From positions 1 through 8,063 of the forward strand of contig CAYPOY010000239.1 in NCBI GenBank assembly GCA_964412395.1: DNA of 8,063 nt. Direction: 5' to 3'. Shown here piece after piece: positions 6,340-8,063 of this stretch; position 1 is the first letter of the stretch, and each line of letters opens with the position of its first letter. This DNA comes from CAYPOY01 sp964412395 (lineage in GTDB: Bacteria > Chloroflexota > Anaerolineae > B4-G1). A model generated the notes under the pieces. That model was not told the origin of the DNA. It ran no database searches and worked only from the letters and a program-made list of their open reading frames with translations. The translations under genes were made by a program, and so were the position numbers.

Positions 6340-7293
6340 GTGGAGGATAAAATAACGGTGTTCTGTCCCCACTGTGGGATGGTGATGGAGACAGCCGAAG
6401 TAGGTGGGCGCGTGCGCGAGGTTTGTCCTGCTTGCGGTTTCGTCCTGTACCGTAACCCGGTGCCTGGCGCTGGCGTGTTGGTGGAGATGGAGGGAGGCAT
6501 CGTACTGGTTCGGCGAGGCCAGCCGCCGTTCGTGGGCTGGTGGGCTCTCCCGGCCGGCTACATTGAGGCGGACGAGAGCGTCGAGCAAGCGGCGGTGCGA
6601 GAGTGTAAGGAGGAGACCGGACTCGACATTGAGCTCCTGGAGCTATTTGGCGTCTATTCCTTCCCAGAAGGGCCAGTGCAGAGCGGCATCATCATCTTCT
6701 ACCGTGCCCGCCATGTGGGAGGGGAACTGAGGGCCGGCGACGATGCCCAGGACGTAGGGGTCTTCCCCATAGACGCTCTGCCGGAGAAACTGGCCTTTCG
6801 CACTCACCGCGAGGTACTGGCGCGCTGGGCGCACAGCCGCTCGCCCGAGTTCCATGCTGACGTGTCCAGCATCGTCATCCGGGAGGCTCGCGTCGAGGAC
6901 GAAGCTCGGGTACTGGGACTGCTGCCGTTGATCCCTTCAAACGCAAATATGAGCCCCGTCGAGATGCAGGCTGCGGCTCAACGCTTCCGCGAGAGTCTGA
7001 CGATGGACGTGCTGGTCGCGGAGATAGATGGACAGGTGGTTGGTTTTCTCGCTCTCTCTTTTGTCCCCGTCCTTTCCGGGTTGCGGGCCTTGATTGACGA
7101 CCTGGCCGTGGATCCGGCGTATCGGCGGCAGGGGATCGGCGCGGCGCTGGTGGAGGCAGCTATCCAGCAGGCCGACCGACGGGGAGCGACTAGCCTGCTG
7201 GTGGACACCTCGCGGGCTGGCCCGGCAGCCCGCGACTTCTACCAGGCCTGCAGATTCGAGATGGGGGGCATAGCTCCCCTACGCATCCGGTAG
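6340..7293 (+). CDS. Zinc-ribbon Nudix hydrolase fused to a GNAT acetyltransferase
   Basis: 317 residues with three parts. A zinc ribbon (Cys9, Cys12, Cys29, Cys32; CPHCG...CPACG) resembles the one preceding the Nudix domain of NADH pyrophosphatase-type proteins. The Nudix domain (about 40-165) has a perfect Nudix box at 73-95, with Gly73, Glu79, Arg87-Glu88, Glu91-Glu92 and Gly94, so Mg-dependent cleavage of a nucleoside diphosphate-X compound is expected. The last part (about 178-317) is a GNAT N-acetyltransferase domain with the acetyl-CoA loop VDPAYRRQGIGAALVEAA (257-274) and a C-terminal RDFYQACRFE motif. Substrates of both domains are unknown. The GTG start at 6340 has GAGG six bases upstream; a GTG at 6358, behind GGAGG at 6342-6346, would remove only six residues and keep all domains. 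It follows the GH1 gene by 96 bp, with no terminator visible between them, so co-transcription is possible but not shown. Confidence 0.9.
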   Translation: MEDKITVFCPHCGMVMETAEVGGRVREVCPACGFVLYRNPVPGAGVLVEMEGGIVLVRRGQPPFVGWWALPAGYIEADESVEQAAVRECKEETGLDIELLELFGVYSFPEGPVQSGIIIFYRARHVGGELRAGDDAQDVGVFPIDALPEKLAFRTHREVLARWAHSRSPEFHADVSSIVIREARVEDEARVLGLLPLIPSNANMSPVEMQAAAQRFRESLTMDVLVAEIDGQVVGFLALSFVPVLSGLRALIDDLAVDPAYRRQGIGAALVEAAIQQADRRGATSLLVDTSRAGPAARDFYQACRFEMGGIAPLRIR

Positions 7294-7296
7294 CCT

Positions 7297-7417
7297 CGCC
7301 GATGGATGAATCCACCGGCTGATGCAGATGAAAGCGCGGTGAACCGCGCTCCCATCCGGGTTTCAGCCTGGTTTACCAGGCTTTGATCTGCTGAGCCGGA
7401 CGATTCATCGCCCGGCG
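7297..7417. repeat. 121-bp imperfect palindrome with internal hairpins (REP/MITE-like; possible bidirectional terminator)
   Basis: Outer arms pair in register: CGCCG (7297-7301) with CGGCG (7413-7417), GATGAATC (7305-7312) with GATTCATC (7402-7409), CCGGCT (7315-7320) with AGCCGG (7394-7399), GCAGAT (7324-7329) with ATCTGC (7386-7391), and AAAG (7331-7334) with CTTT (7381-7384). Inside are two perfect hairpins: AGCGCGG-TGAA-CCGCGCT (7333-7350) and AGCCTGG-TTTA-CCAGGCT (7365-7382). They share a few bases with the innermost outer pairs. The element fills almost the whole gap between two converging genes. It could stop transcription from both sides, although T-runs are short, and its design resembles dispersed palindromic repeats. 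It encodes nothing. Confidence 0.75.
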
Positions 7418-7422
7418 TGGGC

Positions 7423-8063
7423 CTACTTCGGCGGATACCCGGTGACTTGACGAATCCCCTCGTAAAGTGGCCGCAACCGCCGGTACATCTGCTTATAGAC
7501 CCGCTGGTAGAGCCCCTCGTAGACGTCGCGCACCTCGGGGCGAGGCTCGAAAGTGCGACCTACCCGGGTCATCTCCACCACGGCGGTCTCGAAATCGGAG
7601 TGCAACCCCAGGCCCACCGCCGCGTCCATCGCCGCCCCCAACCCGGAGGTCTCGTAGATGTGGGGGCGACTGGTCGGCAGGTTGAAGACATCGGCCGTGA
7701 TCTGCATCGCGGCGTTCGACTGTGAGCCGCCGCCGGAGACCCGCACTTCGGAAGAGCGTACCCGCAGCCGCTTCTGGGTCCGCTCCAACCCCTCCCGCAG
7801 CGCGTAGGCCAGCCCCTCAAGAATAGCGCGGTAGATATGGGCGCGGGTGTGCACGTCGCCAAAACCGATGATAGCCCCCTTCGCCTCCGGCCCAGGGGAC
7901 TTGAGCCCAGGCGACCAGTAGGGCTGCAACGTCAGTCCCATTGAGCCCGGTGGCACCGCCTCGATCAGCTCGTCGAACAGTTCCTCCGGCTCACAGCCCC
8001 GCTCGCGCGCCAGTTGCTCCTCCCGCATGCCAAACTCCTCCCGGAACCAACTGACCATCCAGT
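7423..8063 (-). CDS. FGGY-family carbohydrate kinase, C-terminal part (5' end beyond window)
   Basis: The frame is open to the right edge (a Trp codon precedes the first internal Met at 8058), so the N-terminal half lies outside the window. About 213 residues are visible, roughly 40% of a usual 500-residue FGGY kinase. These enzymes phosphorylate sugars or polyols (xylulose, glycerol, gluconate and others) with ATP in the cytoplasm. Family landmarks are WFREEFG near the visible start, LQPYWSPGLKSP, the second FGGY signature region GAIIGFGDVHTRAHIYRAILEGLAYALREGL, and the nucleotide-binding stretch VSGGGSQSNAAMQITADVF, followed by ETSGLGAAMDAAVGLG. The stop is TAG at 7425-7423, six bases from the palindromic element. 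Sugar specificity is set mainly by the missing N-terminal domain and cannot be assigned. It converges on the Nudix-GNAT gene. Confidence 0.9.
   Translation of the reverse strand, partial: WMVSWFREEFGMREEQLARERGCEPEELFDELIEAVPPGSMGLTLQPYWSPGLKSPGPEAKGAIIGFGDVHTRAHIYRAILEGLAYALREGLERTQKRLRVRSSEVRVSGGGSQSNAAMQITADVFNLPTSRPHIYETSGLGAAMDAAVGLGLHSDFETAVVEMTRVGRTFEPRPEVRDVYEGLYQRVYKQMYRRLRPLYEGIRQVTGYPPK

Noticed and set aside
4684..6588. Minus-strand open frame of about 634 codons opposite the GH1 gene, longer than any real gene in the window
   Set aside because: It is antisense to a GH1 gene with all catalytic motifs, shows no recognisable domain, and has the His/Arg/Gln-rich composition expected of a GC-rich shadow frame.
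7297..7417. tRNA gene or CRISPR unit suggested by the cloverleaf-like inverted repeats
   Set aside because: There is no T-loop consensus or acceptor/anticodon arm of correct size, and no repeated spacer-separated units.

Overview
The window is a high-GC bacterial chromosomal segment with complete or edge-truncated genes, GTG as well as ATG starts and clear Shine-Dalgarno sequences. The adjacency of a YacL-type PIN/TRAM protein, cysteinyl-tRNA synthetase and an RlmB-type 23S rRNA methyltransferase resembles the order seen in Firmicutes (yacL ... cysS ... rlmB/yacO). The codon style, the compact GH1 enzyme and the Nudix-GNAT protein suggest Chloroflexota (Anaerolineae-like). That assignment is an inference without database support.

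Layout. Positions 1-3216 hold a tight minus-strand operon read right to left: yacL-like PIN/TRAM membrane protein, cysS (21 bp later), then rlmB (4-bp ATGA overlap), which runs off the left edge. Its predicted sigma70-type promoter (3441-3469) lies far upstream, so the mRNA would have a leader of roughly 215 nt. That leader contains a terminator-like hairpin (3261-3295) and an open frame with cysteine codons just before the hairpin, suggestive of attenuation. Positions 3217-3842 are a divergent intergenic region without a convincing gene.

Positions 3843-6243 hold a plus-strand two-gene unit. The first gene is a ParA/Soj-like deviant Walker ATPase. The second overlaps its end by 8 bp. It is not ParB but an unusual glycoside hydrolase family 1 enzyme carrying a ~110-residue N-terminal extension: a basic N-terminus, two near-identical 18-residue repeats (LGHDPFEGxDMAWxxREE) and an Ala/Pro/Glu-rich linker. 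This is the most interesting part of the window. It looks like a ParA-type positioning ATPase whose cargo adaptor has been fused to a soluble sugar hydrolase.

Positions 6340-7293 encode a zinc-ribbon Nudix hydrolase fused to a GNAT acetyltransferase. A 121-bp imperfect palindrome with internal hairpins fills the convergent gap (7297-7417). Beyond it, on the minus strand, lies the C-terminal part of an FGGY-family sugar kinase that enters from the right edge. The GH1 enzyme and the sugar kinase could both serve carbohydrate use, but nothing in the sequence ties them to one pathway.
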